A stretch of DNA of 64,000 nucleotides from Luteibaculum sp964627445 (GCA_964627445.1 CAZVJF010000006.1:191057-255056); one strand, 5' to 3'. Positions 17,257 through 26,439 are shown, counted from the first letter of the stretch. The notes: generated by a model from the letters alone, not told the origin. A program made the numbers and translations.

Positions 17257-17661
17257 TTACAGATCGGCTAAGGTTTTACCTTCCAGTATCTTCAACGACT
17301 CATCTCTAACCAAAAGCATGGCATTTCTGAGTTTGCAGGTCGCCTCATCTTTACAGTCGGTACAGGCCTCGTAGTAGTTTAAGCTAACGCAAGGAACCAA
17401 AGCTATGGGGCCCGAAAACAAGCGTATGATGGACGCCATGGGAATGTCTTCTGGGTTTTTATTGAGGTAATAGCCTCCTCCTTTTCCCATTTTACTGGCG
17501 AGGAACCCCGCCTTTCGAAGGTCTAATAAGATGTTCTCTAAGAACTTTTTAGAGATTCCAGTATCGCTAGCAATGTCCGCAATAAGGGTGGGCTGTTCTG
17601 TCTGCTTGTTTTTTAGATAGATCAGGGCTTGAAAAGCGTACTTCGTTTTCTTGGATAGCAA
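17257..17661 (-). CDS. Rrf2-family transcription regulator
   Basis: 134 aa. Winged helix-turn-helix at the N-terminus (SKKTKYAFQALIYL, IADIASDTGISKKFLENIL, and the wing KMGKGGGYYL). Cys91, Cys100, Cys103 and Cys109 lie in the region where IscR and NsrR hold an iron-sulfur cluster, though the spacing (8, 2, 5) differs from both, so cluster binding is possible but not assured. The start is TTG at 17661; an in-frame TAG lies upstream and the family usually begins M-LSKKTKYA, so this start fits. No Fe-S or nitric oxide gene is beside it; its targets are unknown. Confidence 0.85.
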   Translation of the reverse strand: MLSKKTKYAFQALIYLKNKQTEQPTLIADIASDTGISKKFLENILLDLRKAGFLASKMGKGGGYYLNKNPEDIPMASIIRLFSGPIALVPCVSLNYYEACTDCKDEATCKLRNAMLLVRDESLKILEGKTLADL

Positions 17662-17775
17662 GGCAGAGCGAATTTTCTAGCAAGGTAAAAATAAATTTTA
17701 CCGTGTTATGTGGCACAGGTATTCGCATTTACTTTTTTCCGTAAAAGGTGCAGATACCAGAATAAAATCGAGGTA

Positions 17776-19401
17776 CTATGGTTTTGGAATTTTTACTAAT
17801 ACCCTTGGCGTTGTGACGGTGGCTCGTTGCGCCCGCAATAAAAAAGGAAGTCTTAAAGTGGTAATATGGAAGTGCGGATACTGCTGCGTAATCTCGGCCT
17901 GAGGAAAGTCTGCCTTAAGCTGTTCCACACCTGCAGTGTCTGTATAAATAAGCGCAGGTAGCCCCACATTCCCTTTTTGATATCCCGGCAAAATTTGTTC
18001 GCTGTAGAAATCTAAGGCATGTCCGTGCACATTGAGAAAGGCGGTGTAATTAGCTTCGCTGTCTCGCATGGCTCTTCCAGCGTGCGAGGTACTTTGGTAG
18101 CGCTCTAAACTGGGATAGAAATAGGTGCTAGTTATGAGCAGTAGGAAGGTGCTGAATCCAGCCAAACTGTGCGCCCAATATTGCTTTTTACGGAAATAAT
18201 AAAACGCTAAAATCAAAGGAAGGGTGGCCAAAAGGGTAAACCCTGATTTAGGGGTGAAAAACCACACAAAGCTGGCTATGGCAAGGAGCGGGAAAAGGCA
18301 AAGAAGAGCTTGCTGCGCTTTAAAGGCCAGGTTGGGTTGTTTGCGCTGGAGCTGCTGCTCCATCCAACCACATACAATAACCGCTGCAAAGGGTAGGAGT
18401 GGGAAGATGTAATGGGGCAATTTATAGTTGCTCATCGATAGCGCAATAAAGGGCAGCAAAAAGCCAAAGTAGGGGGTAAAGGTTTTGGGTTGCTCTCCGC
18501 GAAACCATTTCCACAAGCCTGCAAAAAAGGCTACAATAAACAAGATGGCTATCGGCTGGTAATCCCACATCATGGATCCTAGGAAGAAAAGAGGGCCTGT
18601 GTTGTTGTCCCAGTAAATGTCGCCTGTAAGTCGCCCAAAACTTTGAGTGTAGAAATAAAAGAGAATGCCCGAGGGGCCTTGCAATCCGTACGCTTCTTTT
18701 TCGGGGTGGAGATCAAACTGCTGGTACAAACCATACAGCATGGGCGAGAGGATGAGCAGTACAATAACCAAGAACAACAACCAGCGTAGATGGAAAATTT
18801 CTTTCCACTGTTTGCGCAGTAGGAGATCGCTACCCAGGCCCAAGCCAAATATGCCCAAGGCTACAGGCCCTTTCGTGAGCATGGCTAAACCCAATCCCAC
18901 CGCAGACCAAATAAAGTTTTTGTTGTGCTTGGTTTGCAGGAAAGCCGCCAGTTGCCAAACGGCAAAAATAAGGAAGCCCGAGAGCATGCCATCGGTGCGT
19001 ATGTCATTGCTAATAAGAATAAAGGCATTGCTGCAAGCCACCAATAGGGCGGCATTTAAGGCGGTTCTTTTGGGGAAATATAGTAGCGTGAAACGGTAGG
19101 TGGAGTAAATACCCAAGACCAAAACCAGTACCGCAGGCAATTTGTACGCTACGTTGTTAAACCCAAAAACACCCATGGAAAGGGATGAAAGCCAAAAGAG
19201 CAACGGGGGTTTATCCAAGTAGTCGTTGCCTCTGTGGTACACTTGCAAAAAGCTTTTGCTTTCCCACATTTCTCGGGCGATAGAGGCATACTGCGATGCG
19301 TCTACATCCATAACATCTATGCTCAGATTAAAAAGGTATCCTATGCCAATGAGGATAAAAAGCAGGGTGTAAGCCTGCTGTTCTAAAATGGATTTTAGCA
19401 T
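17776..19401 (-). CDS. GT39-like (ArnT/PMT-type) membrane glycosyltransferase
   Basis: About 541 aa with ten or more membrane helices. The N-terminal loop DVMDVDASQYASIAREM with the acidic pair, followed by YLDKPPLLFWLSSLSMGVFG, is the hallmark of the ArnT/PMT_2 family, which transfers sugars from polyprenyl phosphate to lipid A, glycans or proteins at the outer face of the inner membrane. The C-terminal 130 residues form a small soluble domain. The codons ATG-ATG-CGC-ATG open the frame at 19410; the ATG at 19401 is preferred because a perfect -7 box lies only 5 bases before 19410. The substrate is unknown; no other glycan gene is nearby. Confidence 0.8.
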   Translation of the reverse strand: MLKSILEQQAYTLLFILIGIGYLFNLSIDVMDVDASQYASIAREMWESKSFLQVYHRGNDYLDKPPLLFWLSSLSMGVFGFNNVAYKLPAVLVLVLGIYSTYRFTLLYFPKRTALNAALLVACSNAFILISNDIRTDGMLSGFLIFAVWQLAAFLQTKHNKNFIWSAVGLGLAMLTKGPVALGIFGLGLGSDLLLRKQWKEIFHLRWLLFLVIVLLILSPMLYGLYQQFDLHPEKEAYGLQGPSGILFYFYTQSFGRLTGDIYWDNNTGPLFFLGSMMWDYQPIAILFIVAFFAGLWKWFRGEQPKTFTPYFGFLLPFIALSMSNYKLPHYIFPLLPFAAVIVCGWMEQQLQRKQPNLAFKAQQALLCLFPLLAIASFVWFFTPKSGFTLLATLPLILAFYYFRKKQYWAHSLAGFSTFLLLITSTYFYPSLERYQSTSHAGRAMRDSEANYTAFLNVHGHALDFYSEQILPGYQKGNVGLPALIYTDTAGVEQLKADFPQAEITQQYPHFHITTLRLPFLLRAQRATVTTPRVLVKIPKP

Positions 19402-19414
19402 GCGCATCATGCCG

Positions 19415-19422
19415 CAAAAGTA
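19415..19422 (-). promoter_or_regulatory. -7 promoter box TACTTTTG
   Basis: Perfect TAnnTTTG on the minus strand upstream of the GT39-like gene. The distance to the first ATG is 5 bases, so initiation would be at or inside the first codons; use of the ATG at 19401 would give a short leader. Confidence 0.5.
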
Positions 19423-19484
19423 GCATATCGGCTCGTTTGGAAACGCTAAGGTTTTCCGGAAAATAAATACTACATTCGGTCTAG

Positions 19485-19559
19485 CTTTTAGGGGTGTCCT
19501 ACCGGACTGAGATCATACCCTTGGAACCTGATGCCGTTAATACGGACGAAGGGAAAAAG
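19485..19559 (+). ncRNA. TPP riboswitch (THI element)
   Basis: The conserved parts are all present in order: GGGGTG after the P1 strand, CTGAGA at 19507-19512, ATACCC, TTGGAACCTGAT (about 19521-19532, with the ACCTGA pyrophosphate-sensor side), GTTAATACGG, and ACGAAGGGAA. P1 can be drawn as CTTTT (19485-19489) with AAAAG (19555-19559). It ends 42 bases before thiS. No long terminator hairpin separates it from thiS, so control at translation initiation is more likely than early termination; that is inference. It identifies the operon as TPP-repressed. Confidence 0.95.
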
Positions 19560-19601
19560 TACGTATCAGCTCGTAGTAGGATCTCCCGTAAACTTATTTG
19601 T

Positions 19602-19802
19602 ATGCAGTGTACCCTTAACGGAAACCCCGTGGAGATCAATAGTCATACCCTACTCAAAGAGGTATTAGAGGCGCAACAAATAGCCACGCAAGGTGTTGCT
19701 GTGGCTGTAAACGATGCAGTGGTTCCAAAAAATCTTTGGTCAGAGAAATTGCTAAATGCTAACGATAAAATTCTTGTGATAACCGCAACCCAGGGCGGAT
19801 AA
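19602..19802 (+). CDS. thiS: Sulfur carrier protein ThiS
   Basis: 66 aa, ubiquitin-like fold, starting MQCTLNGNPVEIN and ending in the diagnostic Gly-Gly (TATQGG). The C-terminal glycine is adenylated and thiocarboxylated to carry sulfur to the thiazole synthase ThiG. A longer in-frame start at 19494 would lie inside the riboswitch and is not used. It is the first gene of the operon; the enzyme that activates it (ThiF) is not in this window. Confidence 0.92.
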   Translation: MQCTLNGNPVEINSHTLLKEVLEAQQIATQGVAVAVNDAVVPKNLWSEKLLNANDKILVITATQGG

Positions 19803-19812
19803 ATGCTATACT

Positions 19813-21678
19813 ATGAAAGAACAAACACCCAGACCCGAAGCCATTACGCGCGATCCTTTTCCAGCATCAGAAAAAATTTATGTGCCTGGAAAATTGCACG
19901 ACATCCAAGTGGCCATGCGTAAGATTACGCTCAACGATACCAAACTGAAGTTTAACCCCTCGGCTGGCGTTGAGAAAAACGACCCTGTTACCGTTTACGA
20001 TACCTCAGGGCCGTACACAGATCCCAACGTGGATATTGATGTGCGCAACGGCTTACCCAAATTGCGCGAAGCATGGATTACCCAGCGCGGAGATACTGAG
20101 CAATTGGATGGAATTACTTCGGATTATGGCAAAGAGCGCCTGGCCGATGAAAAGCTCAACGAATTGCGTTTTGCCCGCCTCAGCAACCCAAGAAAAGCGA
20201 AGGTCGGAAAGAATGTATCGCAGATGCACTATGCCAAGCAAGGGATTATTACCCCAGAAATGGAGTACATCGCCATCCGCGAAAACCAGCAAATAGATTT
20301 ACAGAACGAGTGGGCCAAACAACACCCAGGCGAAAGCTTTGGTGCTAATACTCCGAAAGGCCACATCACTCCCGAGTTTGTTCGCGATGAAGTAGCGGCA
20401 GGAAGAGCCATTATTCCATCCAACATAAACCACCCCGAAACCGAGCCCATGATTATTGGTCGGAACTTCTTGGTGAAAATCAATGCCAATATTGGGAATT
20501 CTGCTGTTACCTCTAGCATAGAGGAAGAAGTGGAAAAAGCGGTGTGGGCATGCCGTTGGGGTGCCGATACCATTATGGATTTATCCACGGGTAAAAACAT
20601 CCACGAAACCCGCGAGTGGATTTTAAGAAACTCGCCCGTACCCATTGGTACTGTGCCCATTTACCAAGCCCTGGAAAAAGTAAATGGTAAAGCAGAAGAC
20701 CTCACCTGGGAGATTTTTAAAGACACGCTCATTGAGCAAGCCGAGCAAGGAGTAGACTACTTTACCATCCACGCTGGGGTACGATTAAAATATGTACCAC
20801 TAACTGCAAAACGCGTAACCGGAATTGTTTCGCGCGGGGGATCTATTATGGCCAAGTGGTGCTTGGCGCATCATAAAGAGAGCTTCTTGTATACTCACTT
20901 TGAGGAGATTTGCGAGATTATGAAAGCCTATGATGTGGCTTTTTCTCTAGGAGACGGGCTACGCCCAGGGTCGCTTGCCGATGCCAACGATGCTGCACAG
21001 TTTGCGGAGTTGGAAACTTTAGGAGAGCTGACCAAAATTGCCTGGAAGCACGATGTGCAAACCATGATAGAAGGCCCCGGTCACGTGCCCATGCACATGA
21101 TTAAGGAAAACATGGACAAGCAGCTCAAAGAGTGCCATGAAGCACCATTTTACACTTTAGGGCCATTAACCACCGATATCGCTCCGGGTTACGACCACAT
21201 TACCTCGGGTATTGGAGCGGCTATGATAGGCTGGTTTGGATGCGCCATGTTGTGCTACGTAACTCCAAAAGAGCACCTGGGGCTTCCCAACAAAAAGGAC
21301 GTAAAAGATGGGGTAATTACCTATAAAATTGCAGCCCATGCGGCCGATTTGGCTAAGGGACATCCGGGTGCGCAGTACCGCGACAATGCACTCAGCAAAG
21401 CTCGCTTCGACTTCCGTTGGGAAGATCAGTTCAACCTGGCTTTGGATCCCGATACAGCCAGAGAGTTTCACGATGAAACCCTACCTGCCGAAGGCGCTAA
21501 AGTGGCCCACTTCTGCAGTATGTGCGGACCCAATTTCTGTTCTATGAAAATCACGCAAGACGTACGGGAATTTGCGGCAGAAAATGAGATGGAAGAAACC
21601 GAAGCCTTAGAAAAAGGCATGAAAGAAAAAGCAAAGGAATTTAAAGAAAGCGGTGCCAATTTATATGTAGAGCAATAA
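19813..21678 (+). CDS. thiC: Phosphomethylpyrimidine synthase ThiC
   Basis: 621 aa, full length. It converts aminoimidazole ribotide to hydroxymethylpyrimidine phosphate by radical SAM chemistry. The C-terminal cluster motif is intact: Cys568-x2-Cys571-x4-Cys576 in FCSMCGPNFCSM. Other family landmarks are SRGGSIMAKWCLAH, EGPGHVPMH and GPLTTDIAPGYDHI. It begins 10 bases after thiS and its stop touches the next start codon. Confidence 0.97.
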   Translation: MKEQTPRPEAITRDPFPASEKIYVPGKLHDIQVAMRKITLNDTKLKFNPSAGVEKNDPVTVYDTSGPYTDPNVDIDVRNGLPKLREAWITQRGDTEQLDGITSDYGKERLADEKLNELRFARLSNPRKAKVGKNVSQMHYAKQGIITPEMEYIAIRENQQIDLQNEWAKQHPGESFGANTPKGHITPEFVRDEVAAGRAIIPSNINHPETEPMIIGRNFLVKINANIGNSAVTSSIEEEVEKAVWACRWGADTIMDLSTGKNIHETREWILRNSPVPIGTVPIYQALEKVNGKAEDLTWEIFKDTLIEQAEQGVDYFTIHAGVRLKYVPLTAKRVTGIVSRGGSIMAKWCLAHHKESFLYTHFEEICEIMKAYDVAFSLGDGLRPGSLADANDAAQFAELETLGELTKIAWKHDVQTMIEGPGHVPMHMIKENMDKQLKECHEAPFYTLGPLTTDIAPGYDHITSGIGAAMIGWFGCAMLCYVTPKEHLGLPNKKDVKDGVITYKIAAHAADLAKGHPGAQYRDNALSKARFDFRWEDQFNLALDPDTAREFHDETLPAEGAKVAHFCSMCGPNFCSMKITQDVREFAAENEMEETEALEKGMKEKAKEFKESGANLYVEQ

Positions 21679-22281
21679 TTGGTTGTTGTAATTACACCCG
21701 AGCAATCCCTACCCCAAGAGCAAGAAACGCTCTTGGGTTTGCTAGAGGCCGGTTTGGAACGTTTGCATGTGCGAAAGCCGCAATGGAATGCACAACAAAT
21801 AGAAGCATACCTTTTGCAACTGCCCGCGAAATTCAGAAATCGGGTTTCTGTGCACGGTTATAGCACCCTAGCCCAGAAATGGAGGGTGGGAATGCATTTT
21901 AAAGGGCATCAGGAAGTGGTGGAAGCGGGCTTTCCGCTCAAACCAATCAGCAAATCGGTGCACAGCTGGCCGGAGGTATTACAACACCAAAACCATTGCG
22001 ATTACTTGTTTTTGTCGCCCATCTTTAAAAGCATTTCCAAGCAAAATTATTCGGCTGGATTTACCGCAGATGACCTGGCCCCAAAGCTGGTCGCATACAA
22101 CGGAAAGGCCAAGATTATTGCGCTTGGAGGAATAGATGCCAACAACGCAAAACAAGCCATGGCCTTGGGCTTTGATGGCGTAGCGTGTTTGGGTGCACTA
22201 TGGCAGCAGGAAAGCGTGGAGAAACGCATAGCAACATGGAAAGAAATTTACAACACCGTAAAACAAGCGTACTCAGCATAG
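21679..22281 (+). CDS. ThiE/TenI-like protein with altered active site
   Basis: 200 aa. The fold is that of thiamine phosphate synthase: ITPEQSL at the start, LHVRKP after strand 2, DYLFLSPIF near strand 6, and ALGGIDANNAKQAMALGFDGVACLGALW at the end. However, the INDxxxLA stretch is replaced by VHGYSTLA, the HLGQED stretch by MHFKGHQE, and the TxTK loop by SISKQN. The canonical ThiE is encoded two genes on. This copy is therefore probably TenI-like (thiazole tautomerase) or has another role. The start is TTG at 21679, immediately after the thiC stop, and no ATG lies nearby; translational coupling is likely. Confidence 0.75.
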   Translation: MVVVITPEQSLPQEQETLLGLLEAGLERLHVRKPQWNAQQIEAYLLQLPAKFRNRVSVHGYSTLAQKWRVGMHFKGHQEVVEAGFPLKPISKSVHSWPEVLQHQNHCDYLFLSPIFKSISKQNYSAGFTADDLAPKLVAYNGKAKIIALGGIDANNAKQAMALGFDGVACLGALWQQESVEKRIATWKEIYNTVKQAYSA

Positions 22282-22991
22282 GGGGCATGGATCCTTGTGG
22301 TGGCGCAGGTATTTTGGCCGATGTTCGGGCTTGGGAGGCCATGGGCTTGCACGCTATGGCGGTGCCTACTTGCCAAACCGTGCAAAACCACGAGGCGTGT
22401 TTGGAAGTGCATCCTGCCCAGCCAACGGTTTTTAAAAACCAGTTGCAGTGTTTGTTGGATGGATATGAGATTGCTTGGGTAAAACTGGGCGCCTTCCCCA
22501 ATTGGGAGTTGCTGGCCGTTGCGTTTGAGGTGTTGGCCGCATATCCAACCATAAACATCGTGTGGGATCCCGTACTCAAAGCCTCACACGGTAGCCGCTT
22601 TTTATCGCTCGATAAGGCTCCACAGGATTTAGAGAAATGGTTGAATGGGTGTTTCCTTATTACACCCAACTACCAAGAATCGCAATTGCTTTTACAACAA
22701 TTGGCTTGTGAGACGTGGCAGCATACCGGAGTAAAAAGTGTGGTTTTGTGCACCAGTCAAACTAAAAAAGAAACGCAGGTTACGGATACCTTGTACACGC
22801 CCCAGGGTACGCAACATTTCACCCATTCTTTAGTGGCGGGCGTAGATTTTCACGGTTCTGGATGCACCTATACGGCTCACATTGTGGGCTATCTGGTGCA
22901 AGGAAATACCCTAGAACAAAGCATACAGCAAGCCAGTACCGATTTAGAGCAACTGTTTATCAACTACCATACTTCTCTAGTCCATGCATAA
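22236..22991 (+). CDS. thiD: Hydroxymethylpyrimidine (phosphate) kinase ThiD
   Basis: 251 aa from the ATG at 22236, which overlaps the previous gene by 46 bases; the frame stays open to 22185, but homology starts at VLSIGGMDPCGGAGI. The ribokinase-like fold is shown by that substrate loop (usually AGSDPSGGAGI; here GGMDPCGGAGI), by VWDPVLKASHG, and by the anion-hole motif DFHGSGCTYTA. It phosphorylates HMP and HMP-P to HMP-PP. A standard ThiD is about 265-270 aa, so this copy is slightly short and rather divergent. Confidence 0.85.
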   Translation: MERNLQHRKTSVLSIGGMDPCGGAGILADVRAWEAMGLHAMAVPTCQTVQNHEACLEVHPAQPTVFKNQLQCLLDGYEIAWVKLGAFPNWELLAVAFEVLAAYPTINIVWDPVLKASHGSRFLSLDKAPQDLEKWLNGCFLITPNYQESQLLLQQLACETWQHTGVKSVVLCTSQTKKETQVTDTLYTPQGTQHFTHSLVAGVDFHGSGCTYTAHIVGYLVQGNTLEQSIQQASTDLEQLFINYHTSLVHA

Positions 22992-23616
22992 AATCATCCA
23001 CCCCATACAATTCATTACCCAAGAACGGGAGGATGTGAGTCACCTGGATTCTGCAAAACTGGCGTTAGAAGCCGGTTGCAAATGGATTCAATTGCGCGTA
23101 AAAAGCGATGATATTGAATGGATACGCAACTGTGCCACGCTGGTGCAGGTAATGTGTGCCAATTATGGAGCTCAATTGATTATCAACGATCACCTGGAGG
23201 TGGCCTCCGAATTCCAAACCGCGGGTTTGCATCTAGGTCTAGAGGATATTAGCATTACTGAGGCAAAACGCATCTTAAAGCCGCACCAAATAGTAGGAGG
23301 TACAGCACATACGGTAGAAGAAATGATGGCCGTAGCCAAAGCGGGTGCCGACTACATTGGTTTGGGTCCCTACCGATATACGCAAACCAAGTCTAAGTTG
23401 CGCCCTGTTTTGGGTAGCGAGGAAGTACAGCGCAGAATAGCGGCCTTGCGCAAAGAAGGTTACAAAACACCCGTAGTGGTGGTGGGTGGAATACAGGCAA
23501 CAGATGCAGCAACCATAAAAGGCTGTGGAGCACAAGGCATTGCTTTTTCTGGAGCGCTGCTACAGCACAAGACCCCAAAAAAAATGATTCAACAACTAGA
23601 AAAAGTCTGGAAATAA
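22984..23616 (+). CDS. thiE: Thiamine phosphate synthase ThiE
   Basis: 210 aa, joins HMP-PP and thiazole phosphate. All usual motifs are present: KWIQLRVK, LIINDHLEVA, LHLGLEDI, GGTAHT, the phosphate loop RYTQTKSKLRPVLG and VVGGIQ. Its ATG overlaps the end of thiD by eight bases. Compared with the ThiE-like gene two positions upstream, this one has the intact active site and is the likely real synthase. Confidence 0.93.
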   Translation: MHKIIHPIQFITQEREDVSHLDSAKLALEAGCKWIQLRVKSDDIEWIRNCATLVQVMCANYGAQLIINDHLEVASEFQTAGLHLGLEDISITEAKRILKPHQIVGGTAHTVEEMMAVAKAGADYIGLGPYRYTQTKSKLRPVLGSEEVQRRIAALRKEGYKTPVVVVGGIQATDAATIKGCGAQGIAFSGALLQHKTPKKMIQQLEKVWK

Positions 23617-23617
23617 C

Positions 23618-24394
23618 ATGGCATTTACATTAGGCGATACCGAATTTAAATCGCGACTTCTTTTAGGAACCGGCAAGTTTAGTGACAACCCAACCATGCT
23701 GGCGGCTATAGAAGCGGCCGAGCCTGCGTTGGTTACCGTAGCCTTAAAACGGGTAGATGTGCAAGACCAGCAAGATGATTTGCTGCGCCACATTAGGCAA
23801 TCTGGAGCTACTATTTTGCCCAATACTAGTGGAGTGCGCAATGCCAAAGAAGCGGTGTTTGCAGCTGAGCTGGCGCGCGAAGCACTAGAAACCGACTGGT
23901 TAAAGCTAGAAATCCACCCCGATCCCAAGTACCTGTTGCCCGATGCGGTAGAAACCTTAAAAGCGACGGAGGAATTAGCGAAAAAGGGTTTTAAAATTCT
24001 GCCCTACATCCACGCAGATCCGGTTTTATGTAAACGGCTAGAAGATGCGGGTACCACGGCTGTAATGCCGCTGGGCGCACCCATTGGCACCAACTGGGGG
24101 TTGACCACCAAAGAGTTTATAGAGATCATTGTAGATCAAAGCAATGTGCCTGTTATTGTGGACGCGGGCATAGGCGCGCCCAGCGATGCCGTATTGGCTA
24201 TGGAGCTGGGCGTAGATGCTGTATTGGTGAACACAGCCATTGCCGTAGCGGGAAATCCACAGCAAATGGCCCTAGCATTTAAAAACGCGGTGGCATGCGG
24301 ACGCCAAGGGTATGAAGCCAAACTGGGTGCCAAAGCAACCCAACATGCCGAAGCCAGCTCACCGCTAACGACATTTTTAGACCATGAGCTTTAG
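23618..24394 (+). CDS. thiG: Thiazole synthase ThiG
   Basis: 258 aa TIM-barrel enzyme that builds the thiazole ring from DXP, ThiS-thiocarboxylate and dehydroglycine. Lys96, the Schiff-base residue, lies in WLKLEIHPD; the phosphate-binding part has VMPLGAPIGTNWG and IVDAGIGAPSDA. It starts one base after thiE ends and overlaps thiH by 11 bases. Confidence 0.95.
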   Translation: MAFTLGDTEFKSRLLLGTGKFSDNPTMLAAIEAAEPALVTVALKRVDVQDQQDDLLRHIRQSGATILPNTSGVRNAKEAVFAAELAREALETDWLKLEIHPDPKYLLPDAVETLKATEELAKKGFKILPYIHADPVLCKRLEDAGTTAVMPLGAPIGTNWGLTTKEFIEIIVDQSNVPVIVDAGIGAPSDAVLAMELGVDAVLVNTAIAVAGNPQQMALAFKNAVACGRQGYEAKLGAKATQHAEASSPLTTFLDHEL

Positions 24395-25505
24395 AACACT
24401 TTTTGAGCAGTATTCCTGGGACACGGTAAAAGAAGAAATTTACAGCAAAACCGAGGCTGATGTACGGCGTGCTTTAACGCGCAACAAGGCCACCATAGAG
24501 GATTTTAAGGCCTTGGTTTCACCGGCAGCTGAAAGGCTTTTGGAACCTTTAGCACAGAAAAGTCGGGCGCTAACCCTCAAACGTTTTGGCAATACCATAC
24601 AGTTGTTTGCGCCCTTTTACCTCTCCAACGAATGCCAGAATATTTGCACGTATTGCGGGTTTAGCCTGGATAATAAAATTCGCAGGAAAACGCTGTCGCC
24701 CAAAGAAATAGATGAAGAAATTGCGGCCCTAAAAAAGCTCGGGTTTAAGCATGTTTTGCTAGTTACTGGCGAGGCCAACCGTACTGTGGGTGTCGATTAC
24801 CTGGAGCGCGCTATACAGCAAATTCGTCCGCATTTCGATCAGGTAAGCATGGAGGTGCAGCCCTTAGACCAGGATGAGTATGCACGCCTAAAGCCGAGTG
24901 GATTGCATGCGGTTTTGGTGTACCAGGAAACCTATCACCAAGAGGATTATAAAAAACACCACCCCAAGGGTAAAAAATCCAATTTCCATTACCGATTGGA
25001 TACGCCCGATCGCTTGGGGAAAGCCGGTATTCATAAAATAGGTTTAGGCACTTTAATAGGCCTGGAAGATTGGCGTGTAGATGCTTTTTTTACAGCCTTG
25101 CACTTGCAGTATTTAGAGCGCAAGTATTGGCAAACCAAGTACACCCTTTCTTTTCCACGTTTGCGTCCTTTTTCGGGTGGATTGGAACCCAAGGTAGCCA
25201 TGAATGACAAGCAATTGGTGCAGTTGATTTGTGCGTATCGCGTGTTTAATCCCGAGGTGGAATTGTCTTTGTCTACACGGGAATCCGAGCACTTTAGAAA
25301 CCATGTTATCAAATTGGGTATCACCACCATGAGTGCCGGTTCCAAAACCAATCCGGGTGGGTATTCTGTAGAGCCGCAATCTCTGGAGCAATTCGAAATT
25401 TCGGATGAGCGCTCTCCAGAAATTATATCCAACCTCATTAAAGAAAACGGCTACGAACCCGTTTGGAAAGATTGGGATGCCGCCTACGAGCAGCAATCCT
25501 TTTAG
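24384..25505 (+). CDS. thiH: Tyrosine lyase ThiH (dehydroglycine synthase)
   Basis: 373 aa radical SAM enzyme that splits tyrosine to give dehydroglycine for ThiG. The cluster motif is Cys84-x3-Cys88-x2-Cys91 (ECQNICTYCGF), and the family segment LVTGEANRTVGVDYL and SFPRLRPF follow. Presence of ThiH explains the lack of a glycine oxidase (thiO) gene and fits growth under low oxygen. It is the last gene of the operon. No terminator was seen in the 24 bases before the convergent gene. Confidence 0.95.
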   Translation: MSFRTLFEQYSWDTVKEEIYSKTEADVRRALTRNKATIEDFKALVSPAAERLLEPLAQKSRALTLKRFGNTIQLFAPFYLSNECQNICTYCGFSLDNKIRRKTLSPKEIDEEIAALKKLGFKHVLLVTGEANRTVGVDYLERAIQQIRPHFDQVSMEVQPLDQDEYARLKPSGLHAVLVYQETYHQEDYKKHHPKGKKSNFHYRLDTPDRLGKAGIHKIGLGTLIGLEDWRVDAFFTALHLQYLERKYWQTKYTLSFPRLRPFSGGLEPKVAMNDKQLVQLICAYRVFNPEVELSLSTRESEHFRNHVIKLGITTMSAGSKTNPGGYSVEPQSLEQFEISDERSPEIISNLIKENGYEPVWKDWDAAYEQQSF

Positions 25506-25529
25506 AAACTCACGTAGAGCGCTTTTAGC

Positions 25530-26114
25530 TTAGAGGTAAAAAACAACCTCCAGTTGCGGGTTTAGGATGTTGTAATCCAGATTAAAATCTCTGCGCTTGT
25601 AGTCGATGTTGCTTTGGGTTTCGCTCATAAAGTTGAGGGAGGCTACATTGATGCCTAAGCTAACGCGCTCGGCAACAAAGTAGAGCAGTCCGGCCGTAGC
25701 ATTTAGGCGGTAAATCTGCGGGTGGGGCGTGTTGCCGTTGAGTCTAAAGTCTTTCGAGAAATTCACCTGACCGATGTACAGCAATTTGTCGGTAAAATTT
25801 CCGTGGTAACGTCCAAAAACACCGACCGTCATGGCTTGGATGTTTCTGGTTGTAGAAAAATCATTCTCCTTGTCTATCGTCTTTTCATAATCCAGCCTAA
25901 AAACTGACTGGAAGCCTACTGCAATGCGCTGGGTAACCATAAGCCCTGCAAAGGGACCTGCTGCCAAGTTGTATTGAGAAGTCTCGGTGAGACTATCGCC
26001 TTCAAAGGTACTGTTGTAAAGCAGTCCGCCTCCTAAAAGAAGTTGTCCTTTTTCCTGAGCATGAGCGGTGATTGCGAATAGTGAAATTATAAGGGCAAGT
26101 AAGGATATGCGCAT
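25530..26114 (-). CDS. Small outer-membrane beta-barrel protein
   Basis: 194 aa. Signal peptide MRISLLALIISLFAITAHAQ. The rest alternates polar and hydrophobic residues in about eight strands and ends in Leu (VVFYL), as expected for a small 8-stranded barrel (OMP_b-brl type). No ligand can be proposed. A perfect -7 box lies 36 bases upstream. It converges on thiH. Confidence 0.65.
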   Translation of the reverse strand: MRISLLALIISLFAITAHAQEKGQLLLGGGLLYNSTFEGDSLTETSQYNLAAGPFAGLMVTQRIAVGFQSVFRLDYEKTIDKENDFSTTRNIQAMTVGVFGRYHGNFTDKLLYIGQVNFSKDFRLNGNTPHPQIYRLNATAGLLYFVAERVSLGINVASLNFMSETQSNIDYKRRDFNLDYNILNPQLEVVFYL

Positions 26115-26149
26115 GAATAGAGGTTTAGGGCAAGTTCTTATTTTCTGGC

Positions 26150-26157
26150 CAAATATA
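26150..26157 (-). promoter_or_regulatory. -7 promoter box TATATTTG
   Basis: Perfect TAnnTTTG on the minus strand, 36 bases before the ATG of the small barrel protein. No good -33 box at the expected distance. Confidence 0.5.
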
Positions 26158-26439
26158 ATGGCCCTACACCAATATTTTTTCTGGCCACCGCTTTTTTAGA
26201 CGGAAAGTCAAAAAACAACAAGCTACCACCCCCAGCTACTTTAATAAACTGTGGGAATTAACCCAATCGTAACCCTACTGTATGCATTTGATAATACAGG
26301 TATTGGCCACCGCTACCATCTGCCAGGAGGCCGCACTTGGAATAAAGCTCTGTATGGTTGTGTTAGTGGGAGATTGTGGTAGTTTGTTGTTTATCAGTCA
26401 TTAAGAGGTTCAATTAATCCCAAGGTAATATGACCCCAG

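Noticed and set aside
19494..19601. Longer ThiS with 36 extra residues
   Set aside because: The extension is the TPP riboswitch itself, read as protein; ThiS normally starts at MQ(C/L)TLNG.
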